Positions 51,942 to 62,757 of a stretch of 64,000 bases of DNA are shown here, piece by piece. This DNA is from Planococcus versutus. GTDB taxonomy: Bacteria; Bacillota; Bacilli; Bacillales_A; Planococcaceae. The number at the start of each line of letters is the position of its first letter. The stretch's first letter is position 1. Location: contig NZ_CP016540.2 of NCBI RefSeq assembly GCF_001186155.3, positions 248,001 through 312,000 on the forward strand, in the 5' to 3' direction. The notes under the pieces are model-generated. The model was not told the DNA's origin. It saw only the letters and a program-made list of their open reading frames with translations, and made no database searches. The position numbers and the translations under genes are program-made.

Positions 51942-52556
51942 ATGTTTAAAAAAATGGCTTCAGAAGCACTTGGTTTATCAGATATTGGAAAAATAATCGA
52001 TCCACAAGACTTTGACAAGACAGACTCAGATGACTATGTCATGCATGAAGATGACGAGAAAATCTATTTTCTAATTAAGACAAAAGCGGATGAATACTGC
52101 TTTACAAACCTTGCGATCATTCATGTTGATGGTGAAAGTGCGATCTCGTCTAAACGGACATTAAAACGTTTTCCGTATTCTCAGCATACTATTTCAAATG
52201 TTGTACTCGAAACTGCTGGAAAAATAGACTTGGATATTGAACTTGCCTTTACTGTAGGAATAATACCTTTTAAAATTGATGTTCAAAAACAACAAGCAAA
52301 CCGTTTAACTGATCTTTATAAATCTTTATTGAGGATTGCAGAAAGTACGCATGAAAATGAGATTGTGATTAATATGGCAACTGATAGCTTGAACAAAGCT
52401 GTGACAATTTTGCAAAACTCACGAGTTGGCGATGTGTCATTAGGTGATGAATACTCGAAACTGACTGATTTTGGTTTTACTTGGATGACTTCTGTACGAA
52501 ATCAGTATCATGTAAAAGATTTTGGCGATGTATTTGAAAAGTATATCAATAATTAA
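51942..52556 (+). CDS. Bacterial PH domain protein with YvbH-like oligomerisation region
   Basis: This is 204 aa from the ATG at 51942, which has AGGGGA 9 bases upstream; the ATG at 51933 is too close. The N-terminal 125 residues read like a bacterial PH domain: DEKIYFLIKTKADEYCFTNLAIIHVDGESAISSKRTLKRFPYSQH. The C-terminal part, EIVINMATDSLNKAVTILQNSRVG, resembles the oligomerisation region of B. subtilis YvbH. Role unknown. It lies 40 bases after the DUF4139 gene. Confidence 0.82.
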   Translation: MFKKMASEALGLSDIGKIIDPQDFDKTDSDDYVMHEDDEKIYFLIKTKADEYCFTNLAIIHVDGESAISSKRTLKRFPYSQHTISNVVLETAGKIDLDIELAFTVGIIPFKIDVQKQQANRLTDLYKSLLRIAESTHENEIVINMATDSLNKAVTILQNSRVGDVSLGDEYSKLTDFGFTWMTSVRNQYHVKDFGDVFEKYINN

Positions 52557-52636
52557 AATGCTACTTGATAAAGATGGACGCTTTGTTGGCGCCGTTTTTT
52601 TCTTTTATTTAAAACAAATTGGGAAGGGGAAGGACT

Positions 52637-53038
52637 ATGTATAAAACGACTTTAACGCCGAGAGTGTCAGAAACAGACGCAGTTGGTCATATTAACAACA
52701 CAACGTTGCCTGTATGGTTCGAAGCTGCTAGAAATCCATTATTCGACTTGTTTACACCAGATCATGATTTTGCAAACTGGAAACTGGTAATTGTGAAAAC
52801 TACACTAGAATTTATCGGTCAACTTTATTTTGGTGAAGATGTTGAGATGCGTATTTGGGTTGAGAAAATTGGGAAAGGCAGTTTAGAGTTGCATGAAGAA
52901 CTGCACCAAGCCGGAAACCTTTGCGCTCGAAATAAAGCCGTGTATGTAAACTACAATTTAGAGAAACAGCAGTCTGAAAAAATTCCAGAAGCAATCCGTC
53001 AAGAGTTGTCGAAACATTTATGGGAAACAAGCAACTAG
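52637..53038 (+). CDS. 4-hydroxybenzoyl-CoA-type acyl-CoA thioesterase (YbgC-like)
   Basis: This is 133 aa from the ATG at 52637 with GGGAAGGGG upstream. The hotdog signature is RVSETDAVGHINNTTLPVWFEAARN, with the catalytic Asp in ETDAVGHINN and the acyl-binding helix after it. It hydrolyses acyl-CoA or hydroxybenzoyl-CoA type substrates. No partner gene is adjacent; it precedes the xpt operon with its own promoter. Confidence 0.88.
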   Translation: MYKTTLTPRVSETDAVGHINNTTLPVWFEAARNPLFDLFTPDHDFANWKLVIVKTTLEFIGQLYFGEDVEMRIWVEKIGKGSLELHEELHQAGNLCARNKAVYVNYNLEKQQSEKIPEAIRQELSKHLWETSN

Positions 53039-53091
53039 TGAAATCAATAACTATCTGAATAAGTAGAATACTTTTTTAACTTTTAGCTCTC

Positions 53092-53119
53092 TTGAAAAAG
53101 TGAGACAGCGTGCTATAAT
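53092..53119 (+). promoter_or_regulatory. Promoter of the xpt-pbuX operon
   Basis: TTGAAA (53092-53097), a 16-base spacer and a perfect TATAAT (53114-53119), with start near 53126. Confidence 0.8.
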
Positions 53120-53138
53120 TAGACCATTCAAATACGAT

Positions 53139-55267
<2,129 letters not shown>

Positions 55268-55268
55268 C

Positions 55269-55310
55269 CAAAACGAGCAAGTCGCATATGCGACTTGCTC
55301 GTTTTTTTAG
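55269..55310. terminator. Bidirectional terminator after pbuX
   Basis: AAACGAGCAAGTCGCA pairs with TGCGACTTGCTCGTTT as a near-perfect palindrome between convergent genes. Confidence 0.9.
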
Positions 55311-56302
55311 TTGCTATGAATTGAAAGGAAATCGAGCGTTTTTTGAAGTGTTTCACGTGCATCATCCGTACTTAGATCATATTGATATTGATGTTTGAGA
55401 TTTTTTTGAGTGTCTTCAAAAAAGACAGAATTGACTTGTACGTTATTAGCTTTCAATACCGTGACCAATTCAGCAGATTGCGACACAAAAGGGTCAGCAT
55501 CTCCAACTGTGATGAAAGCAGGCGGAAAGTCAGCGTTGATGTGTTGGACTGTAGAAAGTTCATCAATTTCTGAAAAAGATTCGAACGGTTTAGCACCAGT
55601 ATAGGCAGTTAAGAAAAGTTCGATGTTTGGAAAAGCTGTCGCTCTCACTGAGTCCATATTATATAGGCCGCAAAACAATAAAGCGCCTTGAAGTTGATCG
55701 CTAGAAATCGCAGGTTGAATCGCCATAGATTCAGCTAGTTCTGTGTTCGTTATGAGTGCTGCAACTTGACTAGCGATTTGTGCTCCCGCTGAGTCGCCAC
55801 CAATGAATACACGGTTCATATCATTTCCGTACTTGCTAGCGTGAAGTTGCATATAAGCAAGCGCCTCGTTTGCTTGCGATATCGGACCGGGATACAACGA
55901 TTCTGGAGCTAATGAATAATTTATATTCGCGACTACGTAACCTGCGTCTGCAAGCGCCATTGCGTAATCTTGGCGACTGTCTTTAGAGCCGCCGATATAG
56001 CCCCCACCATGAATCCATAAAATCAAGGGCATAGATGCAGTAGCTTTTCGAGGAGTATAAATATCTAAAAGGCTATTATCAGTCTGGCTATAAGATAAAT
56101 TCTTAACAACAGCCACTCGTTCTTTAATTTCATGAATTGTCGGAGGTGGACTAAATGCTGCAGAACCTGAGATTTGTATAGAGGCTGATACATCAGGAGA
56201 AGTTGCAGTTTCTTCGAAAATGACAATAGCGCCGAAGAGCATGATAAAAAAAGTTGAAATTATCCACTTTTTTTGAGTCTGTATTTTTGTTTTTACTCTC
56301 AT
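55307..56302 (-). CDS. Membrane-anchored alpha/beta hydrolase (HSL-type esterase)
   Basis: This is 331 aa from the ATG at 56302, which has AAAGGA 8 bases upstream; the ATG at 56311 overlaps that site. One hydrophobic N-terminal helix (about 12-30) would anchor or export it. The hydrolase core has the oxyanion motif IHGGGYIGGSKD, nucleophile GGDSAGAQIAS, acid VGDADPFVSQS and the His in NLKHQYQY. It is a carboxylesterase or lipase-like enzyme acting outside the membrane; the substrate is unknown. It is monocistronic. Confidence 0.87.
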   Translation of the reverse strand: MRVKTKIQTQKKWIISTFFIMLFGAIVIFEETATSPDVSASIQISGSAAFSPPPTIHEIKERVAVVKNLSYSQTDNSLLDIYTPRKATASMPLILWIHGGGYIGGSKDSRQDYAMALADAGYVVANINYSLAPESLYPGPISQANEALAYMQLHASKYGNDMNRVFIGGDSAGAQIASQVAALITNTELAESMAIQPAISSDQLQGALLFCGLYNMDSVRATAFPNIELFLTAYTGAKPFESFSEIDELSTVQHINADFPPAFITVGDADPFVSQSAELVTVLKANNVQVNSVFFEDTQKNLKHQYQYDLSTDDARETLQKTLDFLSIHSN

Positions 56303-56554
56303 CCTGTTCATCCTTTAAAGTGAATTCTCATCTACAAAAGGTTATTAAAACTCTGTCTATTAGGGTATAGATGGATTGAACAACACTATATCTACTTTTT
56401 TATGTTTAATAGCTATGCTAACACGAATTATCTCATTGACCAATAGATGAACTCATCAAATTGAAATATATTTGTAACAAACAAAGTATGAGATTGCAAT
56501 ACAAGTCGGGTACACCAAGAGGTAGACTTTAAGCGATAGAATGGGAGTGGAGAA

Positions 56555-57292
56555 ATGTTCGGACTAGCCGATTTGATTTCGTTAGTCATTTCAGCATTTA
56601 TTATTTTGCCTGTCGTTGTATTTTTACGAGAATCGGGTTATTTGTTGATGAGTTTGATTTTAGGCGTTAAGAACCCAAGAATGACTATTGGGTCAGGTGG
56701 CAGAATTATTAAAATCGGAATGTTCGATATCCGTAAATACTATCACTTGTATAGTTGGTTTTCATACGATTCGTTAAAACGAGAAGGCAAGTTTGCTTAT
56801 ATCTCTCTTTACGCAGGCCCAATTTTGGTGAATATAGCAGTAGCATTCACGTTAAATGCGATGATTGCAAACGGTATGTTTGAAGACAATGCGACGTTTT
56901 GGAATCGCTTTGTGTTTTATGCATTCTACTATGTATTATTTGATGTTATTCCAATGAAAACAGCAAACGGCATGCCGAATAATGGACTGATTATCTATGA
57001 AATGCTGCGTTATGGAAAAAGAACGGATTTTAACAACGAACCGTTTCTTCCTTCTACCACAGAAGTAGAAGAGCAATATCATGAAGACATAGAGAAAATA
57101 GAAGAACATAAAGAAAATCAAAAAGATCAAATAGAAGAAGAACGAGAAAAAGAAAATATCTCTAAAACTCAAGAAAAAGAAATAAAAAAAGAAATCGAAA
57201 AAGATAAACAAGAAAGTAAGGAAGATCTAGAGGACATCAAAAATCAGAAACAAGACCAGTTAGAAAAACACGAAGACAATATGCCAAAATGA
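56555..57292 (+). CDS. M50-like membrane protein without catalytic residues, charged C-terminal tail
   Basis: This is a 245-aa protein with an ATG preceded by GGGAGTGGAG. Helix 1 ends in FLRESGYLLMSLILG, where a site-2 protease would have HExxH; here it is R25-E-S-G-Y29. A later DVIPMKTANGMPNNG (about 131-145) resembles the third-ligand motif DxxP..PxxxG, also lacking a clean D-G. Residues about 165-245 are an extreme Glu/Lys/Gln-rich, probably coiled or disordered tail. It looks like a proteolytically dead relative of M50 peptidases that binds rather than cuts. This is inference. Confidence 0.65.
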   Translation: MFGLADLISLVISAFIILPVVVFLRESGYLLMSLILGVKNPRMTIGSGGRIIKIGMFDIRKYYHLYSWFSYDSLKREGKFAYISLYAGPILVNIAVAFTLNAMIANGMFEDNATFWNRFVFYAFYYVLFDVIPMKTANGMPNNGLIIYEMLRYGKRTDFNNEPFLPSTTEVEEQYHEDIEKIEEHKENQKDQIEEEREKENISKTQEKEIKKEIEKDKQESKEDLEDIKNQKQDQLEKHEDNMPK

Positions 57293-57397
57293 AATACGTG
57301 CACCAATAGGACGTAAGTTTGTGGTAAATATCTTTAGTTCGAGATAATGACATGCTAAGATAGTCGAGCAGATCAACAACAAAAGGAGTGCTGTAAA

Positions 57398-58336
57398 ATG
57401 TCGAAGAAATCAATGGGAATCCACCACATCACTGCAATTGTCGCAGATCCTCAAGAAAACGTGGACTTTTATGCAGGAGTACTCGGACTGCGTTTAGTAA
57501 AGAAAACGGTAAATTTCGACGATCCAGAAACCTATCATTTGTATTTTGGAGACGAGACGGCAAAACCAGGCACAATTATCACGTTCTTTCCATGGGGAGA
57601 TGCATATAAAGGAAAAATTGGAGATGGCCAAGTAGGGGTCACAACTTATGTAGTTCCGGTTGGAGCGCTGGCTTTCTGGGAAAAAAGATTAGAGAGATTC
57701 AACATTTCTTTTTCAAAAACAACTCGTTTTGAAGAACAGTCTTTAACATTCGATGATCCACATGGTTTGCATTTGGAGCTCGTGGAAAGAGAGCAAGGCG
57801 AAGCAAATACATGGGAAAAAGGAGAAATCACACCAAATCGTGCTATTAAAGGATTAGGCGGAGCTACTTTATACACAACCAATGCAGAAAAAACAGCCCA
57901 ATTATTACAAACGGTCATGGGATTTGAAAAAGTTGGCGAAGAAGGAGATTTATTGCGTTTACGTGCAGCAGGAGAACTCGGCAATATAATTGATGTAAAG
58001 TTGACTCCGGTGGGAATTGGTCAAATGGGTGTTGGAACGGTTCATCATATTGCTTGGCGTGCAGAAAATGATGCTGATCAACTTGATTGGAAACAACAAG
58101 TGGAAACTTATGGACTCGGCGTAACACCCGTTCAAAATCGCAACTACTTTAACGCTATCTACTTCCGTGAATATGGAGATATCTTATTTGAAATCGCAAC
58201 AGATCCACCAGGATTCGCAATAGACGAATCTTTTGAATCTTTAGGGCAAGCATTGATGCTTCCAGAACAATACGAACAACACAGAAAAAATATTCAACGT
58301 GCACTGCCACCCGTACACGTAAGAAACTTGGATTGA
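57398..58336 (+). CDS. mhqO: Ring-cleaving VOC dioxygenase (MhqO-like)
   Basis: This 312-aa protein has two tandem vicinal-oxygen-chelate modules. The first starts GIHHITAIVADPQENVDFYAGVLGLRLVKK. The second, from about residue 145, contains GLGGATLYTTNAEKTAQLLQTVMGFEKVGEEG, VHHIAWRAENDADQLDW and FREYGDILFEIATDPPGF. Metal ligands His and Glu lie at H9, the HHIAW His and FEIATDP Glu. Length and layout match MhqO of B. subtilis, which helps detoxify quinones and catechols under MhqR. AAAGGAG precedes the ATG. Confidence 0.88.
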   Translation: MSKKSMGIHHITAIVADPQENVDFYAGVLGLRLVKKTVNFDDPETYHLYFGDETAKPGTIITFFPWGDAYKGKIGDGQVGVTTYVVPVGALAFWEKRLERFNISFSKTTRFEEQSLTFDDPHGLHLELVEREQGEANTWEKGEITPNRAIKGLGGATLYTTNAEKTAQLLQTVMGFEKVGEEGDLLRLRAAGELGNIIDVKLTPVGIGQMGVGTVHHIAWRAENDADQLDWKQQVETYGLGVTPVQNRNYFNAIYFREYGDILFEIATDPPGFAIDESFESLGQALMLPEQYEQHRKNIQRALPPVHVRNLD

Positions 58337-58340
58337 GTAT

Positions 58341-58600
58341 AGAAAAGCGGAAGCGACCGTGTAGATTCGACGGGCATAAGACGCACTGGCGAAGTGGCGT
58401 ACTTTGCCACACAGCCAGAGCGGCGTATGACCCTAGAATCTGGTCGCTGGAGTCTGGACAAAGAAAAGCGGAAGCGACCGTGTAGATTCGACGGGCATAA
58501 GACGCACTGGCGAAGTGGCGTACTTTGCCACACAGCCAGAGCGGCGTATGACCCTAGAATCTGGTCGCTGGAGTCTGGACAAAGAAAAGCAGAAGCGCCT
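58341..58600. repeat. Tandem 121-bp palindromic repeat (two identical copies plus a partial third)
   Basis: The unit starts AGAAAAGCGGAAGCGACCGT and ends CTGGTCGCTGGAGTCTGGAC. Copy 1 is 58341-58461, copy 2 is 58462-58582 without a visible difference, and a diverged start of copy 3 follows at 58583. AGCGACC and AGATTC near the start pair with GGTCGCT and GAATCT near the end, so each unit could fold as one long hairpin. It is GC-rich against AT-rich flanks. It matches the style of dispersed intergenic repeats of Bacillales. Confidence 0.88.
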
Positions 58601-58617
58601 ATCCATTTCTAACAAGC

Positions 58618-58660
58618 ATAAAAAAGCAACTCTGAATTTTTCAGAGTTGCTTTTTTTCTT
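58618..58660. terminator. Bidirectional terminator after the 121-bp repeats
   Basis: AAAGCAACTCTGAA pairs with TTCAGAGTTGCTTT, with T and A runs on both sides. Confidence 0.9.
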
Positions 58661-59568
58661 TATTTAGAAATCATACTCTGCAACGCCAAAATAATGTTTT
58701 GAGGACGTTCCGCTAACCTTCTCATATAATATGCGTACCAGTCCTTGCCAAAAGGCACATACGTAGTGAAGCTAAATCCTTCTTTCGCTAAGTCTTTTTG
58801 CATTTCTGAGCGGAAACCATAGAGCATTTGGAACTCGAAACAGTCTCGTGAGATCTTTTTCTCTTGTACAAATGCTTTTACTTGTTCAATAATATGATGA
58901 TCGTGTGTAGCAATGGATGTATAGCCAGGTGATTGAAGGTGAATCTTGATGAGTTTTAAGTAATTATCGTCAATTTCTTTTTTCTCTTGATAAGAAACTT
59001 CTACGCTTTCTTTGTAAGCACCTTTAACAAGACGGAGTCGAACATGTTGTAGGTTTTCTAAATCTTTTTCAGATCGATATAAATAAGCTTGAATAACAGT
59101 ACCTACGTTTTCATAATCTTTAAGTAAAACATCTAAAATATCAAGTGTCTGTTGCAAGTGGTCATAGTCTTCCATATCTAAATTTACAAACGTATTGTAG
59201 TTGGCAGCAGCTGCAACAATTTCCTGAATGTTTTTTAAACAAAACTTAGGATCTACATCTAATCCGATTTGTGTTAATTTGACAGACATATGTCCGTGAA
59301 CATCATGAGATTGTATAGCTTGGAGTGTTTGTAATATAGCCTCTTTAGCTTTTGTCGCTTCTTCTTTTGTATGAACAAACTCGCCAAGACTATCAATTGT
59401 TGCACTAATTCCATCGGCATTCAGTTGTTCTACTGTCTGCATCATGCTTTCAATATCAGTTCCAGCAACCATTTTTCCAGCGCCCAATTTTAATCCCCAT
59501 TTTTTAGCAGCACTGTTTAGAGGTTGATTTTTGGACAATGCAATAAAGAAATTTCTTGTTATACTCAC
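58660..59568 (-). CDS. Proline dehydrogenase
   Basis: This is 302 aa from a GTG with GGGAGGG about 9 bases upstream. It is a TIM-barrel FAD enzyme: SVKLTQIGLDVDP and NLDMEDYDHLQQTLDI are family motifs. VRLRLVKGAYKE and EFQMLYGFRSEMQ, then YVPFGKDWYAYYMRRLAERPQN, mark the substrate and FAD sites. It oxidises proline to pyrroline-5-carboxylate. The P5C dehydrogenase gene is not adjacent. The promoter is at 59638-59665. Confidence 0.92.
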   Translation of the reverse strand: MSITRNFFIALSKNQPLNSAAKKWGLKLGAGKMVAGTDIESMMQTVEQLNADGISATIDSLGEFVHTKEEATKAKEAILQTLQAIQSHDVHGHMSVKLTQIGLDVDPKFCLKNIQEIVAAAANYNTFVNLDMEDYDHLQQTLDILDVLLKDYENVGTVIQAYLYRSEKDLENLQHVRLRLVKGAYKESVEVSYQEKKEIDDNYLKLIKIHLQSPGYTSIATHDHHIIEQVKAFVQEKKISRDCFEFQMLYGFRSEMQKDLAKEGFSFTTYVPFGKDWYAYYMRRLAERPQNIILALQSMISK

Positions 59569-59637
59569 TTTAATTCCCTCCCATACGGTTAAACCCCTTA
59601 TACAAAAAACGAATATAGAATAAGTGTTATTTTACGA

Positions 59638-59665
59638 AATATAGACTATATCATTCATTATTCAA
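59638..59665 (-). promoter_or_regulatory. Promoter of the proline dehydrogenase gene
   Basis: On the minus strand TTGAAT (59660-59665), a 16-base spacer and TATATT (59638-59643), about 70 bases before the start codon. Confidence 0.6.
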
Positions 59666-59835
59666 TCAGAGCATATCATATATAGACAGAAAACAAAAAA
59701 AATTAAAACAAGTAAAAGCATTCCAGCTTTTCTTACAGTCACTGAGAAAGCTAAGTAGAAAAAGATAGCAAAGTATATTAGGATACAAAAGAGTGTAGAA
59801 TAGAACAGATAACAAAGATTGTCAGGAGGACTAGA

Positions 59836-61245
59836 ATGAATCGGAAAGTCGCTGTAGCATTTACTTTTTCAGTTTCATCATACGCCTCGCTGCATTTTAT
59901 TACTTATTTTTATCATGCGAGTGTGTTATCTGCGATGCTTTCGATTACGGGTGTTTTAACATTGCTGTCAGCCTTGCTTTTACTACCCATTAAAAAAATT
60001 CAATTGCAATTATGTTTAATCATTACAGCTTTAAGTGTGTTGTTTTTTACAAGCCATTCTTTTGGAACAGATCTCATTCAAGCTTTGCAGCAAATGAGAA
60101 GTTTAATAGGTTTGCTATTGATTGTGCCAATCATTAGTTGGGTTTTAAAAGAAGAACCTTATATAGAAGAAATCATGAGTTTTGCACACAATTTTTTAAA
60201 CAAAAGTCAAAAATTTTATTTGGGATTAATGGCAATGACTCAAGTGATTTCTCATTTCCTATTGTTTGGTGTTGTTCCGATGATGTATCAGTTTATCGAA
60301 ACTTTTTTAAAAGACCATAAAGGAGAAGCTTGGGAAAATTTTAAAGGAACAGCTATTTTGCGTGGCTTTGGCTTGTCTACTTTGTGGGTTATTAGTATCC
60401 CGAGTTTCATTTTTGCTGTAGAGGCACTAGACGCAACTCTTTGGAAGTCAATCACACTTGGTTTTGTTTTTGCTTTTGCGGGAACTCTACTTTCTGTAGT
60501 TTTTTCGTATTACCAAGAAAAGAAATACGATGTGGATTTTTCATCCATTTTAAGACAAGAAGTTGAAAAAGCGATGATGAATTCACGTAACCAAGGAAAG
60601 TGGAATAAAGATGTAGCAGAGTTCTTTTTTTTGTTTCTTTCTTTATTTGGAACGATTTTCCTAGTTCACGAACTAACAGGGCTAGAATTTCTATTGACCA
60701 TTCCACTTGTAATACTTGTTTGGACATTTTTTTACTTCCTACTTAAAAGAAGAACGGCTAGTTTGGCTGTCGAAACTCGTTTTTATTTTTCTGCAGGGAT
60801 CGCTAAACAAGCACAGCAATTTAGTATTTTAATGTCTGCAGGTTTACTGATTTACGCACTCAATCAATCGAGTGTAGGCGGCTACGTTATTAACGCAATG
60901 AATTTTTTAACAGGAATTGTTCCGTTCTTGAATATTTTATTCTTAATTCCGTTCATTGTTATTTTGTTAGGATTTATCGGGTTGGGACCTTTGCCGGTAA
61001 TTGTACTAGTGACCGGCGTCTTAGAAGGTATTTCTTTTCCTTACCCACCCGAATTGGTTGTTTTGGCAATAACATCAGGAAGTGTCATTTCGATTATTTT
61101 ATCTCCGTTTGTCATGCCGGTCATTATTTTAAGTAGTATCAATGGCTTGAGTGGAATTCGAAATGGCCTTCAATTTAATTTGAAGTACGCGATTGCTTTT
61201 TATATCATGGTTCAACTTTTTATTCAAACAATTATTCTGTTATAG
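59836..61245 (+). CDS. Polytopic membrane protein, possible transporter
   Basis: This 469-aa protein has about 11-12 hydrophobic segments. Conserved-looking parts include LLIVPIISWVLKEEPYIEEI, GTAILRGFGLSTLWVISIPSFIFAVEA and VLEGISFPYPPELVVLAITSGSVISIILSPFVMPVIIL. Its symmetry of two halves with a long soluble loop near residue 230-260 recalls ion-transporter-superfamily permeases. I cannot name a family with confidence. AGGAGGAC precedes the ATG; a terminator separates it from the amidase. Confidence 0.6.
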   Translation: MNRKVAVAFTFSVSSYASLHFITYFYHASVLSAMLSITGVLTLLSALLLLPIKKIQLQLCLIITALSVLFFTSHSFGTDLIQALQQMRSLIGLLLIVPIISWVLKEEPYIEEIMSFAHNFLNKSQKFYLGLMAMTQVISHFLLFGVVPMMYQFIETFLKDHKGEAWENFKGTAILRGFGLSTLWVISIPSFIFAVEALDATLWKSITLGFVFAFAGTLLSVVFSYYQEKKYDVDFSSILRQEVEKAMMNSRNQGKWNKDVAEFFFLFLSLFGTIFLVHELTGLEFLLTIPLVILVWTFFYFLLKRRTASLAVETRFYFSAGIAKQAQQFSILMSAGLLIYALNQSSVGGYVINAMNFLTGIVPFLNILFLIPFIVILLGFIGLGPLPVIVLVTGVLEGISFPYPPELVVLAITSGSVISIILSPFVMPVIILSSINGLSGIRNGLQFNLKYAIAFYIMVQLFIQTIILL

Positions 61246-61254
61246 TAACGTTTT

Positions 61255-61288
61255 AAAGTGTGTGCAAAACTTGTACACGCTTTTTTAG
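61255..61288 (+). terminator. Terminator after the 59.8 kb membrane protein gene
   Basis: GTGTGTGCAA pairs with TTGTACACGC (one mismatch or G-T), followed by TTTTTT. Confidence 0.8.
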
Positions 61289-61368
61289 TTAGTACGAAGA
61301 AATTGAAAGTAGTGAACACGTAGCGTATAATTATAAATAACTGAATATTAAAAATGGGAGGAACTATA

Positions 61369-62688
61369 ATGACTAAAAAGATCCAGACGGAAAAAGTAGC
61401 AGTGGATACGCTGATGGTTAACCGCTATGTAAATGGTGTTCTAGATCCTGGAAAAGAAATGCTTGGACCTGTCAAAGATGGAGGGCATATTATTGCGCAT
61501 ACTGCTCCTGGATGTTGGGGTCCCATGATCACACCATGTATTCGAGGAGGACACGAAGTGACGCAACCGGTTTATGTGGAAGGTGCAGAACCAGGAGACG
61601 GAATTGTCATTAAAATCAAATCTGTTGAAGTCACGTCGCACGCTACTTCTTCAGGAAATGATAGTCCAGTTGAAGGTCGTTTTCTGGGAGATCCTTTTAT
61701 TGCAGTAAAATGTCCTGGTTGTGGAACGATGTATCCAGATACCGTAATTAAAGGAGTTGGCAGCGAGGCCATTCGTTGCGCTAACTGTGATGCAGATGTC
61801 ACACCTTTTGTGTTTACCAATGGTTATACTATGTTTTTTAGTGATAAGGGAGACGTAGGGATTACACTTTCCAAAGAAGCAGCAGAGACAATTGCAGAAG
61901 ACGGGCGTGGGTATATGAAAACGCCCGAGAACTCTGTTCAAAATCCAATTGTCACATTTGCACCTCATGATTTAATCGGCACCATCGCACGCATGCGTCC
62001 TTTTTTAGGGCAATTAGGAACAACACCTTCACGTCCAACTCCAGACTCGCACAATGCAGGAGATTTTGGATCGTTTCTTGTAGGTGCTCCGCATGAATAT
62101 GCGAGCACACAAGAAGAATTAGACACTCACCGAACAGATGGTCATATGGATATTAGCCGTGTGCGCGCAGGATCTGTATTGATTTGTCCAGTGAAAGTTC
62201 CAGGCGGTGGTATTTATTTAGGAGATATGCACGCGATGCAAGGAGATGGAGAAATTGCGGGACATACTGCAGATGTTTCGGGTATTGTTCATTTGGAAGT
62301 CCATGTGATTAAAGGATTAAATAACGCTGGACCTATTCTTTTACCGACTATTGAAGATTTACCATACACAGCTAAACCCTTTACAGAAAAAGAAAAAGAA
62401 ACGGCTCTGCAACTCGCGAAAAAATGGAATATCGATAAACTGGAAGAATCGCTACCCGTTTCTTTTGTTGGGACAGGTCCAACTTTGAATGGTGCAACTG
62501 ACAATGGGTTGCAGCGTGCAGCTGATTTGTTCGGAGTGACAGTACCAGAAATTATGAATCGAGCAACTATTACAGGATCTATCGAAATTGGACGACACCC
62601 GGGTGTCGTAACAATTACTTTCCTTGCACCAGAACATTACTTAAAAAAAGCAGGGCTTCTGGAATTAGTTAAAGACCAATATTCTTGA
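61369..62688 (+). CDS. Acetamidase/formamidase family amidohydrolase with four-cysteine insertion
   Basis: This is 439 aa from the ATG at 61369, preceded by GGGAGG; the ATG at 61354 overlaps that site. AGCWGPMITPCIRGGHEVTQPVYVEGAEPGDGI-type N-terminal motifs, VPGGGIYLGDMHAMQGDGEIAGH and ILLPTIEDLPY mark the FmdA/AmdA family. These hydrolyse short amides to acids and ammonia. Residues about 111-141 carry CPGC and, 21 residues later, CANC, a zinc-ribbon-like arrangement in an insertion. No signal peptide is visible. Confidence 0.85.
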   Translation: MTKKIQTEKVAVDTLMVNRYVNGVLDPGKEMLGPVKDGGHIIAHTAPGCWGPMITPCIRGGHEVTQPVYVEGAEPGDGIVIKIKSVEVTSHATSSGNDSPVEGRFLGDPFIAVKCPGCGTMYPDTVIKGVGSEAIRCANCDADVTPFVFTNGYTMFFSDKGDVGITLSKEAAETIAEDGRGYMKTPENSVQNPIVTFAPHDLIGTIARMRPFLGQLGTTPSRPTPDSHNAGDFGSFLVGAPHEYASTQEELDTHRTDGHMDISRVRAGSVLICPVKVPGGGIYLGDMHAMQGDGEIAGHTADVSGIVHLEVHVIKGLNNAGPILLPTIEDLPYTAKPFTEKEKETALQLAKKWNIDKLEESLPVSFVGTGPTLNGATDNGLQRAADLFGVTVPEIMNRATITGSIEIGRHPGVVTITFLAPEHYLKKAGLLELVKDQYS

Positions 62689-62715
62689 AACAGAGCTAGG
62701 AAGATGTAGATACAA

Positions 62716-62757
62716 AAAAACCGTCGCAGCAATTGGACGGTTTCCTTTTTTTAAGTT
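62716..62757. terminator. Bidirectional terminator between the amidase gene and aroK
   Basis: AAACCGTC pairs with GACGGTTT around a 10-base loop, flanked by A and T runs. Confidence 0.8.

Noticed and set aside
55269..55310. Operator-like palindrome
   Set aside because: Position between convergent gene ends with flanking A and T runs marks it as a bidirectional terminator.
56936..57211. Phe-rich open frame on the minus strand
   Set aside because: It is the complement of the Lys/Glu-rich tail of the M50-like gene and has no independent support.
58341..58582. Possible CRISPR array
   Set aside because: The units are 121 bp, contiguous and without unique spacers, and no cas genes are present.
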